A DNA stretch of 64,000 nucleotides. Origin: Vibrio sp. D404a (GTDB lineage: Bacteria; Pseudomonadota; Gammaproteobacteria; Enterobacterales; Vibrionaceae). Below are positions 25,744-35,264 of this stretch, one piece after another. The stretch lies in the NCBI RefSeq assembly GCF_030248535.1, contig NZ_JAHGAJ010000011.1, positions 62,001-126,000 on the forward strand, given 5' to 3'. Made by a program: the position numbers and the translations under genes. The stretch's first letter is position 1; every line of letters starts with the position of its first letter. Below the pieces are notes generated by a model. It did not search any database and was not told the DNA's origin. It saw nothing but the letters and a program-made list of their open reading frames with translations.

Positions 25744-28700
25744 ATGAAGATCATAGAGACGATTTCAAATACGCGACTGCTTATTTTAATGACCGCTTTG
25801 CTGATGGTGAGTGGTATCTCCGCTTTCATGACTCTGCCACGCGCAGAAGATCCGGTCATCGAAAACCGCTACGCTAACATCACCACCAGTTTTCCGGGGG
25901 CTAGTGCCGAGCGAGTGGAAACCTTGGTGACAGAAGTCATCGAGAACAAACTCCGTGAACTCAGTGAAGTGAAGTTGGTGAGTTCAACCTCACGTCCAAA
26001 TGTTTCTATCGTCACGCTCGAGTTGGATGACACCATTACCGAGCCTGAACCTGTTTGGTCACAGGCCCGTGACAAGCTATCGGATGTTGAACCACTGCTG
26101 CCAGCAGGCGCTCAGTCTCCTGACCTCGACAGCGACCATACCTATGCCTTTACCACTATAACGGCTCTCACTTGGACAGGTGTTGGTGAGCCTGATCGAT
26201 TAACGCTTGGACGCTATGCCAAAGAGCTTGCCAAGCGTTTGAGAACCTTATCGGGTACTGAGTTTGTTGATGAATACGGTATGCCGCAAGAAGAGATTCA
26301 AATCAGCTTACGTACCGCTGATACGGCAGCACTAGGGCGTTCAAGTGCCAACATTGCGGAATCGCTTGAAGGCGCAGACGCTAAGAACTCTGCCGGTGAA
26401 CTCGTCAGTGCGTATTCTCGATTCGGTCTAGAGATTGAGTCTGAACTTGACTCTATTGAGCGCATCAAACAAGTACCGATAGCAACGGATGCCAATGGGC
26501 ACATCATCCGATTGGAAGATATCGCATCGGTATCACGAGGCGAGAAAACACCCCAAGATCAAATCGCCATTATCGATGGTGAGCCGGGAGTGATTGTTGC
26601 TGCACGCATGCACCCAGATCTGCGAGTGGATAACTGGACGTCGCGCGCCAATGCGGTTATCGAAAAGTTTGAACAAGAGCTGCCAAGCAACGTTCACGTT
26701 AATGTGCTTTTCAATCAGCAAGGCTACACCGAGACCCGTTTAGTCGATTTGGGTGAAAGCTTGATGATCGGTTTTGTCCTTATCTTGATTGTATTGTTCG
26801 TCACGCTGGGCGTTCGTGCAGCCATCTTGGTGGCGATTTCACTGCCTTTGACCTCGCTGTTAACGCTCTCGATCATGAAAATGACCGGGGTTCCGATCAA
26901 CCAAATGTCAGTGACAGGCTTGATTGTTGCGCTCGGTATTATGGTGGATAACGCGGTGGTGATGGTCGATACCATTCAAGCATATCGACTTAAAGGTCAG
27001 CAGCGTGCACAAGCGACTATGAATGCATTGAAGCACTTGTGGGTACCGCTGCTTGGTTCAACGCTCACTACAGTACTGGCATTCGCCCCAATCATTTTGA
27101 TGCCGGGTGCCTCTGGCGAGTTTGTGGGTGGTATTGCGATTACGGTGTCATTCTCATTGATTGGTTCGTACGTTATCTCTCATACACTGATTGCGGGCTT
27201 GGCAACTAGGCTGCTACCTAAGCAATTGAGCGACGTCGATAAGCAAGGTCAGCATCACTGGTACATGACTGGGTTACGCATTCCTGCACTGACACGCTGG
27301 TTCTCGTCATCGGTACGTTTTGGTGTTACTCATCCAATCGTCACTATTGCCTTGGTTCTTTTAGTGCCGTTTACTGGCTACTGGAGTATGTCTCAGCTTA
27401 CTGAGCAGTTCTTCCCACCATCAGACCGAGATATGTTTGAGATTCAGGTCTACATGCCGCCTCAAGCAAGCGTGTATGCGACCAAGCAAACCTCAGAGCG
27501 TATTGATGAAATCATTCATCGTTACCCAGAGGTAGAGCGTATCGACTGGTTAGTAGGAGCAAATTTCCCATCGTTCTACTACAACCTGCAAGCTAGGCAG
27601 AATAACGCACCTTACTTCTCACAGGCGATGGTCAAAACCGGAGACTTTGTACAGGCAAACGCCTTGATACCCGAGTTGCAAAAGGTCTTAGACAAGGAAG
27701 TGCCTGAGGCGCAAATATTGGTTCGTAAACTGAATCAAGGCCCTCCGTTTACTGCCCCTGTGGAGCTGCGTGTATACGGTGAAAACCTCGATACATTGAA
27801 AGCGATAGGTGAAGACGTTCGTTTGATTCTAGCGGGCATTCCGCATGTCACCCATACTCGCGAGACTTTACAACCGGGTACGCCAAAAGTGTGGCTCAAG
27901 GTGGATGAAGACACCGCCAAGTTGAATGGTATTTCATTGAATCAGTTTGCTGGGCTTCTGCAAACAACATTAACGGGGCGTGAGAGCGGCTCGGTGATTG
28001 AGGGCAGTGAGTCCGTGCCAATTCGTGTACGTGTCGCTGATGATGCTCGTGAAGACTTAACTCACCTGAGCAATATTCGCCTGCCGATTAACTCAGAAGT
28101 TTATTCAACCGGGATTAATGTCTCGACACTTGCAGAGCTAGAGCTGACGACCAGTCGCGGCGCGATTACTCGTCGAAATGGCCAGCGTGTGAACACCATT
28201 GAGGGCTACATTGAAGCGGGTGTTCTACCACAAACCGTACTTAATGAGTTCCAAGAACGCTTAGAAAGCTACGAAATTCCATCGGGCTACAGTATCGATT
28301 TTGGCGGCGAGTCGGCAGAGCGCGATCACTCAGTCAACAGTCTGATCTCAAATGTAGCGGTCGTGGTGGTATTGATGGTTCTGGTGGTCGTGATGTCGTT
28401 CAACTCGTTCAGGCTAAGTACCATTATCTTTATGGTAGCAGCCTTGGCTGGTGGACTTGGATTGCTGTCGGTGTGGATATTTGGCTACCCGTTTGGCTTT
28501 ACGGTGATCATCGCAATGCTGGGTATTGCCGGTCTTGCCATTAACGCAGCGATCGTCATTCTTACCGAATTGAAGCTCGATGAAGAGGCGTCGTCAGGCA
28601 GTGTCGATGCAGTGGTTAACGCAGTAATGTCGTGTACACGTCATATCACCTCAACCACAATCACAACGGTGGGTGGCTTTATGCCACTGATTATTGCTGG

Positions 28701-28845
28701 TGGTGGCTTCTGGCCTCCATTTGCAGTCGCGATTGTTGGCGGTACAGTACTGACTACCTTGATTTCATTCTACTTTGTGCCTGTGGTTTTCCACCTAATG
28801 ACACGCAAAAAGGGCTTGAACACCTCAACTGCTATCGCTCATTAG
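25744..28845 (+). CDS. RND-family inner-membrane efflux pump
   Basis: A 1033-residue protein of AcrB/MexB size with TM1 at the N-terminus, two large periplasmic loops and two clusters of TM helices. The conserved TM4 segment VTGLIVALGIMVDNAVVMVDTIQ contains the acidic proton-relay residues, and late segments such as AMLGIAGLAINAAIVILTEL repeat the pattern. It exports amphipathic drugs or metabolites using proton influx. The ATG at 25744 is preferred over a TTG two codons earlier. It is translated right after the adaptor gene and probably repressed by the divergent TetR. Sequence alone does not indicate the substrate. Confidence 0.93.
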   Translation: MKIIETISNTRLLILMTALLMVSGISAFMTLPRAEDPVIENRYANITTSFPGASAERVETLVTEVIENKLRELSEVKLVSSTSRPNVSIVTLELDDTITEPEPVWSQARDKLSDVEPLLPAGAQSPDLDSDHTYAFTTITALTWTGVGEPDRLTLGRYAKELAKRLRTLSGTEFVDEYGMPQEEIQISLRTADTAALGRSSANIAESLEGADAKNSAGELVSAYSRFGLEIESELDSIERIKQVPIATDANGHIIRLEDIASVSRGEKTPQDQIAIIDGEPGVIVAARMHPDLRVDNWTSRANAVIEKFEQELPSNVHVNVLFNQQGYTETRLVDLGESLMIGFVLILIVLFVTLGVRAAILVAISLPLTSLLTLSIMKMTGVPINQMSVTGLIVALGIMVDNAVVMVDTIQAYRLKGQQRAQATMNALKHLWVPLLGSTLTTVLAFAPIILMPGASGEFVGGIAITVSFSLIGSYVISHTLIAGLATRLLPKQLSDVDKQGQHHWYMTGLRIPALTRWFSSSVRFGVTHPIVTIALVLLVPFTGYWSMSQLTEQFFPPSDRDMFEIQVYMPPQASVYATKQTSERIDEIIHRYPEVERIDWLVGANFPSFYYNLQARQNNAPYFSQAMVKTGDFVQANALIPELQKVLDKEVPEAQILVRKLNQGPPFTAPVELRVYGENLDTLKAIGEDVRLILAGIPHVTHTRETLQPGTPKVWLKVDEDTAKLNGISLNQFAGLLQTTLTGRESGSVIEGSESVPIRVRVADDAREDLTHLSNIRLPINSEVYSTGINVSTLAELELTTSRGAITRRNGQRVNTIEGYIEAGVLPQTVLNEFQERLESYEIPSGYSIDFGGESAERDHSVNSLISNVAVVVVLMVLVVVMSFNSFRLSTIIFMVAALAGGLGLLSVWIFGYPFGFTVIIAMLGIAGLAINAAIVILTELKLDEEASSGSVDAVVNAVMSCTRHITSTTITTVGGFMPLIIAGGGFWPPFAVAIVGGTVLTTLISFYFVPVVFHLMTRKKGLNTSTAIAH

Positions 28846-28865
28846 CGAGCGTATGAAATGAAAAA

Positions 28866-28887
28866 GGTGAGGCCACAGAGCCTCACC
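28866..28887. terminator. Bidirectional terminator between RND pump and HlyD operon
   Basis: An 8-bp GC-rich stem (GGTGAGGC / GCCTCACC), flanked by A-run and T-run on both sides, lies between convergent operons. Confidence 0.85.
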
Positions 28888-28933
28888 TTTTCGTTTGTAC
28901 TGAGCATTCGAACGTGCTTGTTAAGCGTCTTTC

Positions 28934-29923
28934 TTACCACGCACCTAAGTACGACTTGTACGATTGCAGGCGAACTGTGGCTGCGCCGATTACATCGATG
29001 AAGCCCCAGAACGGATGCGGCTTTTCTGCTGAAATCCAAGCTGCGCCCGTTGCACCGATTGGGATGTTGTAGCCTTCTGGTTCGATGATTTCTAGAACCA
29101 CGGTACGACCTAAGCCATTGCCGTTACGTACTACGTGCTGACCAACGCTTTGTGGGCCTTGGAATGGCGAAATACCTGCTTCGCCAGTACCTGCGTTAAA
29201 GCTGTGTACTTTAGCGCGGAAGACGTGGCCTGGGTACGCATCAACGTAAAACTCCGCAAAATCACCCTCTTGAACGTAGCCATAGGTTTGGTCAGAGACG
29301 CGCATCTCTAAGAACTTTTTACTGGTGTTGTAGAGGTGCATGTTACCCATCACTGAGCCTTCAGCGATGTTAACGATAGAGACCTGTCCATCAAACTCTG
29401 CGGTAATGGTCTTCTTCTTTTGCGCCCAGTTTACTTTCTGTAAGTCAGCTTTTAGAGAAGCAAGTTGAGAATTCATTACACGCAGGTCTGAGTTGTATTT
29501 CTCGATATCACGCGCATTGAAGATCTCTGGAGAGGTATCCGCTCGATCAATATCGCGTGTCATCTGTTTGATTTGCTCTTCTTTCTGCACAATTGACGAC
29601 TCAATCTTGGCTTTGTCCGCCGCTGAGTTGATGTCGACTAAAGTGTAAAGCACATCGCCTTTTTTCACATGTTGGTTGTGATCAACCATGATCTCGTCGA
29701 TCTGTTGGCCAAACACAGGTGACATCACCGCATGGGGCGCCTTTATTGTGGTTGAATTAGTAAGATCAACCGGTGCCCATAGGCGAGAAATAACCGCCAA
29801 TACAGCAAGAATTAGCACACCACCAATCGCGGCCCATGTGTAGTTCTTAATGGTTTTCTTGAGTGCGCCTGTAGCAAACAGCGACCATACAATCAGAATG
29901 TATGGGATCATCATCTCTTTCAT
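28934..29923 (-). CDS. HlyD-family secretion/efflux adaptor
   Basis: A 329-residue protein with one N-terminal TM helix (about residues 28-48), a first lipoyl half (VMSPVFGQQIDEIMVDHNQHVKKGDVLYTL), a coiled-coil hairpin (about 105-165, rich in Lys/Glu/Gln), a second half (KTITAEFDGQVSIVNIAEGSVM) and a beta-barrel with YPGHVFRAKVHSFN. It resembles the EmrA/AaeA/YiaV type of single-TM adaptors. Its ATG overlaps the stop of the preceding membrane-protein gene (TAATG), so the two are translationally coupled. The partner transporter may be that small membrane protein or one encoded elsewhere. Confidence 0.88.
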   Translation of the reverse strand: MKEMMIPYILIVWSLFATGALKKTIKNYTWAAIGGVLILAVLAVISRLWAPVDLTNSTTIKAPHAVMSPVFGQQIDEIMVDHNQHVKKGDVLYTLVDINSAADKAKIESSIVQKEEQIKQMTRDIDRADTSPEIFNARDIEKYNSDLRVMNSQLASLKADLQKVNWAQKKKTITAEFDGQVSIVNIAEGSVMGNMHLYNTSKKFLEMRVSDQTYGYVQEGDFAEFYVDAYPGHVFRAKVHSFNAGTGEAGISPFQGPQSVGQHVVRNGNGLGRTVVLEIIEPEGYNIPIGATGAAWISAEKPHPFWGFIDVIGAATVRLQSYKSYLGAW

Positions 29924-30450
29924 TATGCAGCCTCTTTTTCGGTACGAGGGGTGTCTTCATTTCGGACTGGGCTTGGTGGTGTAGTCGGCGCTATTGGCTG
30001 GATACCGCGGCGAATCACCTCACTGAGCGATTGACCAATGTGTTTCCAGTTCGCCAATGCAATCACAAGTGCAATCACCCAGAAGGTTTTGCTGATAAAT
30101 AGACCGCAGAGTGAGAGTGCGAATACGATCTGTACATGGGCGCTTTTGTGCTCTTTTGCTTTGTGAACACCAAGCTCATGCAGTTGCCATAAACCGTAAA
30201 TCGCCGCAAGTGTCACAGCTAAGGTGACGGCAAACAGGTAGCCAGAAAAATATTCAGATTGGAAAAAGTTCATCATCATTTCGTTGGGATGATTATTGAA
30301 TTGGGACAGGTCGATGTCTTTTGAGTGAATCTTGCCCAATGGAGCAAGCGCCCAAGCACCTGCAATCATGACGGCCATAAATAAACAGAATTTCACCAGC
30401 ACCATGACGATGGCGAAGATCTTCTGCAAAACAGTTTTTAGGAATTTCAT
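29923..30450 (-). CDS. Membrane protein coupled to HlyD adaptor, function unknown
   Basis: A 175-residue protein with about three or four hydrophobic segments (near residues 8-36, 68-90, 103-120 and 122-135) and a Pro/Thr/Glu-rich cytoplasmic tail (from about 148). It plays the positional role of the small YiaW/AaeX-type protein that precedes an HlyD adaptor, but is longer than those. I cannot assign a family with confidence. AGGTAGAGAT precedes the ATG, and its stop overlaps the HlyD start by one base. Confidence 0.75.
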   Translation of the reverse strand: MKFLKTVLQKIFAIVMVLVKFCLFMAVMIAGAWALAPLGKIHSKDIDLSQFNNHPNEMMMNFFQSEYFSGYLFAVTLAVTLAAIYGLWQLHELGVHKAKEHKSAHVQIVFALSLCGLFISKTFWVIALVIALANWKHIGQSLSEVIRRGIQPIAPTTPPSPVRNEDTPRTEKEAA

Positions 30451-30786
30451 ATCTCTACCTATTAATCTAACAAGAGAGAATCAGGCCTAGAGTGTCATGT
30501 GGCACTTTGAAAATTGATGGCTATTACGCGTGTGATAATAGACAAAGGTGTCGTCGAAAGTGGCATTGTTTAATCTAAGCAACGAATTCTCAGTACATTG
30601 AGGAGTTACCCTCGAACAAACCAGTCGTGCTAAATCGCCACGTCATAGAAAACAATGTGCATTATGTAAATGTGGCGAATCCATACCTGATGCATTTATT
30701 TGTATTTTGTTTCGCGGTCGGATTAATTTGTTGGAAGGATAATAGGAAGAGAATTTGAGCGTATCTACGAAGAATTACGATTTGAT

Positions 30787-30806
30787 AATATCGTAATTAC
30801 GATATT
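30787..30806. promoter_or_regulatory. Perfect 20-bp palindrome, candidate LysR operator (site 1)
   Basis: The sequence AATATCGTAA and its exact complement meet without a spacer. A 9-bp inverted repeat (AATTACGAT / ATCGTAATT, 30773-30798) overlaps it on the left. It is about 340 bases from the HlyD operon start. Confidence 0.6.
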
Positions 30807-31099
30807 TCATTGGGTGAATAATTAGAGGTGTTCAAATAGTTTGAAAGCGATCAAATTGGTTTGTCGATCATTTGATGATAGATTGGTCAAGATCAAAGAA
30901 GCGGTGATTATGTAAGCTAGCTGAATCACGGTATTCCTTTACATTATAATGATTATAACAGCTTGAGAGGTAATGCCTCAAATTATCGATGATCATTTAG
31001 ATAAACCCAATATCCATCAAAGCTGTGGCTTAATCAACCGAATGCATTGGTTATATTGTTTATGTGCAAAGTACCAATAGATGGAATTATTGAGTTTGT

Positions 31100-31119
31100 A
31101 ATATCGTAAATCCGATACT
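31100..31119. promoter_or_regulatory. Imperfect second copy of the palindrome (site 2)
   Basis: Matches site 1 at 17 of 20 positions (AATATCGTAA left half intact, right half TCCGATACT-like). It ends 33 bases before the LysR start codon, a position suited to autoregulation. Confidence 0.5.
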
Positions 31120-31152
31120 ATGGTGGTCATAATATCCTTTCTAAGGTGAGTT

Positions 31153-32088
31153 ATGAGTAACGACATTCCCAACTTCAATCTCTTGGCTGTGTTTTCAGCT
31201 GTCATGGAGCAAGGCAGTTTGAGTAAGGCGGCCAGCCAGCTTGGTACCAATCAGTCGACAATAAGCACGTCTATAAACCGTTTAAAAATAGAAGTCGGGC
31301 AGGAGTTGTTTGTTCGAAAAGGGCGCGGCGTGGTACCGACTTCTTATTCTCTGATGCTCTATCAACAAATCAAAGCACCGATTGAACAGCTTAATGGAGT
31401 GTTCAGCTCGATGTCTGACTTTGACCCTTTGAGCTCTCATCGTAAGTTTCTTATCTCTAGCCCGGAACACCTACAATGGGCGCTGCTTGACCACTTTGCT
31501 TCGCTACCCAACCCAAATCTAAAGCTGAATGTCTACGACCAAGATGACGACGATGAGCGAATTTATGATGACCTCCTGACCAACAAATACGATGCAATGA
31601 TCGATATTCTGGTGCCAGAGCATCCAAGTATTGAGAGTGTTCAATTGTTTGAAAGCGATTTTGTCGTGGTTTGTAGAGAGGATCACCCTAGGGTTCAAGG
31701 CAAAATTACGCAAGAACAGTTCTTTCAAGAGAAGCATGCGGTACTGGAGCGAAGACGCCGCAAGGCCAGAAGCCTTGAGCATTATACGTCGCTTGATTTG
31801 TCCCAAAGGGAGGTCGTGTTTCGTGGTAGGTCGCTCTTTGGCATTATGTTGCTCGTGAGCCAGTCTGATTACATCACGGCGCTGCCGACATCGTTGGCGT
31901 TGCAGTTTCAACAGCAGCTCAAGCTACAGATTTTTAAGCCACCTTTCGAGTATCAACCCATTTCTCATTATCTGATCTGGCTTAAGCGCCAAACGACAGA
32001 CCCTGCGCATCGCTGGTTTAGAGAGCAGTTGTTGGGCTCAACTCAAAAAATGTCAGAGATAACCAACGACAAAATACTGCACTTCTAG
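31153..32088 (+). CDS. LysR-family transcriptional regulator
   Basis: A 311-residue protein with an N-terminal helix-turn-helix (FNLLAVFSAVMEQGSLSKAASQLGTNQSTISTSINRLKIEVGQELFVRKGRG) and an effector domain resembling the NodD/LeuO/ToxR-independent subgroup in pattern. AAGGTGAG precedes the ATG. It is divergent from the membrane-protein/HlyD operon across 0.7 kb and upstream of gloA by 212 bases in the same direction. The twin palindromes in the gap are its likely sites. The inducer is unknown. Confidence 0.88.
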   Translation: MSNDIPNFNLLAVFSAVMEQGSLSKAASQLGTNQSTISTSINRLKIEVGQELFVRKGRGVVPTSYSLMLYQQIKAPIEQLNGVFSSMSDFDPLSSHRKFLISSPEHLQWALLDHFASLPNPNLKLNVYDQDDDDERIYDDLLTNKYDAMIDILVPEHPSIESVQLFESDFVVVCREDHPRVQGKITQEQFFQEKHAVLERRRRKARSLEHYTSLDLSQREVVFRGRSLFGIMLLVSQSDYITALPTSLALQFQQQLKLQIFKPPFEYQPISHYLIWLKRQTTDPAHRWFREQLLGSTQKMSEITNDKILHF

Positions 32089-32300
32089 CTTCTCAGGCGG
32101 CTTAATCATCAGCCAGTCTGAGATTGTTCCGTCTCGCGTTGCTATTTGGCTCGAACTCTTCTTGATAACAAAAAATTATTAGATTGATAGCTAATGATAA
32201 TTTCACGGTGGCGAGTTTAGTCCGTAAGATTCACCTCAACAAATGGCTTGTGCCGATGATTTTTTTGCTGCGATTACGCAGACCCTATTAAGGTGAAATT

Positions 32301-32681
32301 ATGAAATTCCTACATACTATGATTCGCGTCGCTGACCTAGATAAATCTATCGAGTTCTACACTAAGGTGCTAGGTATGAAAGAGCTAGAGCGTCACGAAA
32401 ATCAGGAATATCGCTACACACTTGTGTTTGTTGGTTATGAACAGGGTGGTACGACTATCGAACTGACCTACAACTGGGACACCAACGAATACGAAATGGG
32501 CAATGCTTTTGGTCACTTGGCGCTAGGCGTAGAAGACATCTACTCGGCATGTGCAGATATTAAAGCATTGGGCGGTAATGTTTCTCGTGAGCCGGGTCCA
32601 GTTCTAGGTGGCACAACACACATCGCGTTTGTGAAAGACCCAGACGGTTACGCAATCGAACTTATCCAACTAGAAAAATAA
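32301..32681 (+). CDS. gloA: Lactoylglutathione lyase (glyoxalase I)
   Basis: Converts the hemithioacetal of methylglyoxal and glutathione to S-lactoylglutathione. The 126-residue protein is a near-typical bacterial Glo[30 protein letters not shown], then [32 protein letters not shown] and [14 protein letters not shown]. The four Ni2+/Zn2+ ligands (His5, the Glu of TIELT, the His of FGHLA and the Glu of AIELI) are present. A good AAGGTG site precedes the ATG. The nemA gene starts 13 bases after the stop, forming an electrophile-detoxification operon. Confidence 0.95.
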   Translation: MKFLHTMIRVADLDKSIEFYTKVLGMKELERHENQEYRYTLVFVGYEQGGTTIELTYNWDTNEYEMGNAFGHLALGVEDIYSACADIKALGGNVSREPGPVLGGTTHIAFVKDPDGYAIELIQLEK

Positions 32682-32694
32682 TAAGGGCAGAATA

Positions 32695-33792
32695 ATGAAA
32701 GACGCACTATTTCAACCAATTCAAATGGGTTCATTGTCGCTAGCGAACCGTATCGTGATGCCACCGATGACACGCTCACGTGCAACACAACCGGGCAATA
32801 TTGCTAACGAGATGATGGCGGAATACTACGCGCAGCGTGCTTCTGCTGGTCTTATTATCGCTGAAGGTACGCAAATCTCGCCAATGGGCCAAGGTTACGC
32901 TTGGACTCCGGGTATCTACACTCAAGAGCAGATTGCGGGCTGGAAAAAAGTAACAGACGCTGTACATGAAAAGAACGGTAAGATCTTTGCTCAACTATGG
33001 CACGTAGGTCGCGTGACTCACCCAGACAACATTGGTGGCGAGCAGCCGATCTCATCGTCAGCACTGAAAGCGGAAAACGTAAAAGTATTTATCGACAACG
33101 GTACCGACGAACCGGGCTTTGTGGATGTGGTTGAACCGCGTGAAATGACCAAAGATGACATCAAAATGGTTATCGAGCAGTACCGCCAAGCGGCACTGAA
33201 TGCGATTGAAGCGGGCTTTGATGGTATTGAGCTTCATGCTGCGAACGGTTACCTAGTGAACCAGTTTATTGATTCTGAAGCGAATAACCGTACTGATGAA
33301 TACGGTGGTTCAATTGAAAACCGTCTGCGCTTCCTAGGTGAAGTGGTTGAAGCTATGGTTGAAGCGATTGGAGCAGACCGTGTTGGTGTTCGTTTAGCAC
33401 CTTTCACTTCATTGAATGGTACCGTTGATGCGACACCTGTAGAGACTTACACGGCAGCAGCAGCGCTACTTAACCTTTATAAGATCGTTTACCTGCACAT
33501 TGCTGAAGTGGATTGGGACGATGCACCAGAAACGCCGAAAGCATTCAAAGCTGCGGTACGTGAAGCGTATCAAGGTGTGTTGATTTGGGCTGGTCGTTAC
33601 AACAGCGAACGTGGCGAAGAGGCAGTAGCAGAAGGTACAGCGGATATGATTGGTTTTGGTCGCCCATTTGTTGCGAACCCAGATTTACCAGCACGTATTC
33701 AAAATGGTTACCCATTGGCTGCGCACGATCCTAACACCTTGTTTGGTGGTGCAGAAAAAGGTCTAACGGATTACCCAGAATATACTGCCTAA
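32695..33792 (+). CDS. nemA: Old-yellow-enzyme alkene reductase (N-ethylmaleimide reductase)
   Basis: A 365-residue FMN-dependent TIM-barrel enzyme. The N-terminal LANRIVMPPMTRSRATQPGN and the flavin/substrate segments (QLWHVGRVTHPDN; GFDGIELHAANGYLVNQFIDSEANNRTDEYGGSIENR) match OYE family members, including the active-site HxxN-type pair and the Tyr of DEYGG. It reduces alpha,beta-unsaturated carbonyls, maleimides and nitro compounds with NADPH. Cotranscription with gloA mirrors the nemRA-gloA detoxification unit of enterobacteria in the reverse gene order, without a NemR repressor beside it. Confidence 0.93.
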   Translation: MKDALFQPIQMGSLSLANRIVMPPMTRSRATQPGNIANEMMAEYYAQRASAGLIIAEGTQISPMGQGYAWTPGIYTQEQIAGWKKVTDAVHEKNGKIFAQLWHVGRVTHPDNIGGEQPISSSALKAENVKVFIDNGTDEPGFVDVVEPREMTKDDIKMVIEQYRQAALNAIEAGFDGIELHAANGYLVNQFIDSEANNRTDEYGGSIENRLRFLGEVVEAMVEAIGADRVGVRLAPFTSLNGTVDATPVETYTAAAALLNLYKIVYLHIAEVDWDDAPETPKAFKAAVREAYQGVLIWAGRYNSERGEEAVAEGTADMIGFGRPFVANPDLPARIQNGYPLAAHDPNTLFGGAEKGLTDYPEYTA

Positions 33793-33830
33793 TCAATAAA
33801 GACGGTTTATACTGTTTCATTTTGTAAAAT

Positions 33831-33862
33831 AGCAACCTTGCTTACGTGGGGTTGCTTTTTTT
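33831..33862 (+). terminator. Intrinsic terminator after nemA
   Basis: A 7-bp stem (AGCAACC / GGTTGCT) with a 12-base loop, then seven T. Confidence 0.82.
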
Positions 33863-33913
33863 GTTCAGGCTCGGATATTTGGCTAGCTTGGGCTGGCTGT
33901 AGGAATGGGATTG

Positions 33914-34777
33914 ATGAAATTAAAAGCTCTCGGTGGTGAGATTTATCTATTAGGCGCAACCTTATTGGCGGCGGTCGGATGGATTGCTTCAAAGCTGGTG
34001 GTTCTGGAGATGCCGGGACCGCTATTTATCGGTGTGCGCTTTTTCATTGCGAGCCTGATTTTATTGCCGTTCTGCTTTCGGTTGATTCGTCAATTGAGTT
34101 GGTCACAACTGCTCTCTATTGCGGGTGTGGGGCTGATTTTGTCAGGGTCGCTTCAGGTGTGGGTGTATGCGGTCTCAATCACCGATAGCTTGTCTGAAGG
34201 AGCGTTCATTACCAGTTTGGCGATGATCATCGCACCGTTTGTCTCTTGGCTCATTTTCCGCGTGAAACCCAATCGCGCATTCTGGCTATCTTTCCCTGTT
34301 TCCATTATCGGTATGTTGCTGCTGACACTCACCAATGGCTGGGCGTTTGAGGAGAGTCAGGGGTACTTCTTACTGGCTTCGATATTATTGTCACTGCATT
34401 TTGTGATGAACAAGCGCGTGACCAACAATGTAAAACCAATCGCTTCTATCTGTATTCAGCTATTTATGGTTGGCATTAGTGGGATGGCATTTGCCGCGAT
34501 GACGGGACAGCCTGAATTCGAAATCACAGGTTCGTTGATATTCTGGTTTACGGTTTCTGCTGTAGTAGCAACGGCGATTCGTTACTTGCTACAAACATTA
34601 GGGCAGCACTCTGTGAATATGGAAGTGGCGGCGCTCATTATGATTTTAGAACCTGTATGGACGCTGATTTTGAGTGTGACGCTATTAGGTGAAATGGTTG
34701 AGTTACAAAAGCTGGCCGGTGGAGCGGTGATCATTGGCTCACTGTTTTGCTACATTCGCCTGTCTCGAAGAGGTTAA
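33914..34777 (+). CDS. DMT-superfamily transporter (EamA type)
   Basis: A 287-residue inner-membrane protein with ten hydrophobic segments arranged as two EamA repeats (about residues 1-135 and 145-285). The end of the second repeat (ALIMILEPVWTLILSVTLLGE) shows the characteristic EP...LLGE pattern. The ATG at 33914 is chosen because AGGA lies 9 bases upstream; an ATG three codons earlier is too close to it. Relatives export amino acids or metabolites. The substrate is unknown. It is convergent with the MarR gene. Confidence 0.85.
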   Translation: MKLKALGGEIYLLGATLLAAVGWIASKLVVLEMPGPLFIGVRFFIASLILLPFCFRLIRQLSWSQLLSIAGVGLILSGSLQVWVYAVSITDSLSEGAFITSLAMIIAPFVSWLIFRVKPNRAFWLSFPVSIIGMLLLTLTNGWAFEESQGYFLLASILLSLHFVMNKRVTNNVKPIASICIQLFMVGISGMAFAAMTGQPEFEITGSLIFWFTVSAVVATAIRYLLQTLGQHSVNMEVAALIMILEPVWTLILSVTLLGEMVELQKLAGGAVIIGSLFCYIRLSRRG

Positions 34778-34821
34778 TACGCCACGGCTGCTATGGTGCA
34801 AGCGTGGCGCAGGGACAGCGA

Positions 34822-35250
34822 TTACATATCAGCGACCATTTTTTTAAGTAGTCCAATCATCTGCTGTTGTTCAGATTCATCAAGAGCATTCAGTAGCTCT
34901 TTGTTGAGTCGCATTGGGATTGGGATCAACGTCTCTTCGAGCGCTTTGCCCTTCTCAGTGAGGTAAATTCTAAAAGAGCGGCGACTTTCAGGGTCGGCTC
35001 TACGCTCAACCAATTCCAGTTTTTCCAGCTTGTCTAAGGTGCGAGTGGTGGTCGAGTTCTCCACCTTAGATTTGATCGCGATGTCTTTCTGAGTGACGCC
35101 TTCTTCTTCCCACAAACACATCAGAGTTGGCCATAAGGCGATGGTTAAGCCATGTTGTTTTAGCTCATGGTCAAAATCTTTGGACGCTTTGTTGGCTACA
35201 ACATTGATCATCCAGCCAAAGCTATTTTGTCTATCAAACGTCTCAGACAT
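34822..35250 (-). CDS. MarR-family transcriptional regulator of the cytochrome locus
   Basis: A 142-residue protein with the MarR winged helix (LWEEEGVTQKDIAIKSKVENSTTTRTLDKLEKLELVERRADPESRRSFRIYLTEKGKALEE, about residues 48-107) and helical dimerisation ends. The sequence contains no conspicuous cysteine in the effector region that would mark a thiol sensor, apart from Cys46. Its ATG lies 14 bases after the cytochrome b561 stop, so it is cotranscribed as the second gene. The 50-bp palindrome upstream of the pair, facing the cytochrome c gene, is its probable operator. Confidence 0.9.
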   Translation of the reverse strand: MSETFDRQNSFGWMINVVANKASKDFDHELKQHGLTIALWPTLMCLWEEEGVTQKDIAIKSKVENSTTTRTLDKLEKLELVERRADPESRRSFRIYLTEKGKALEETLIPIPMRLNKELLNALDESEQQQMIGLLKKMVADM

Positions 35251-35264
35251 TATCTAACACCTAT

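Larger units (their letters stand above)
30451..31152. promoter_or_regulatory. 0.7-kb regulatory gap between HlyD operon and LysR gene
   Basis: A long AT-rich divergent region without a credible gene. It holds a perfect 20-bp palindrome at 30787-30806 and a 17/20 match to it at 31100-31119, plus an FNR-like sequence (TTGGT-CAAG-ATCAA, 30883-30896, 9 of 10 consensus bases). Its size and repeated operator-like elements suggest complex control of the flanking genes. Confidence 0.55.
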
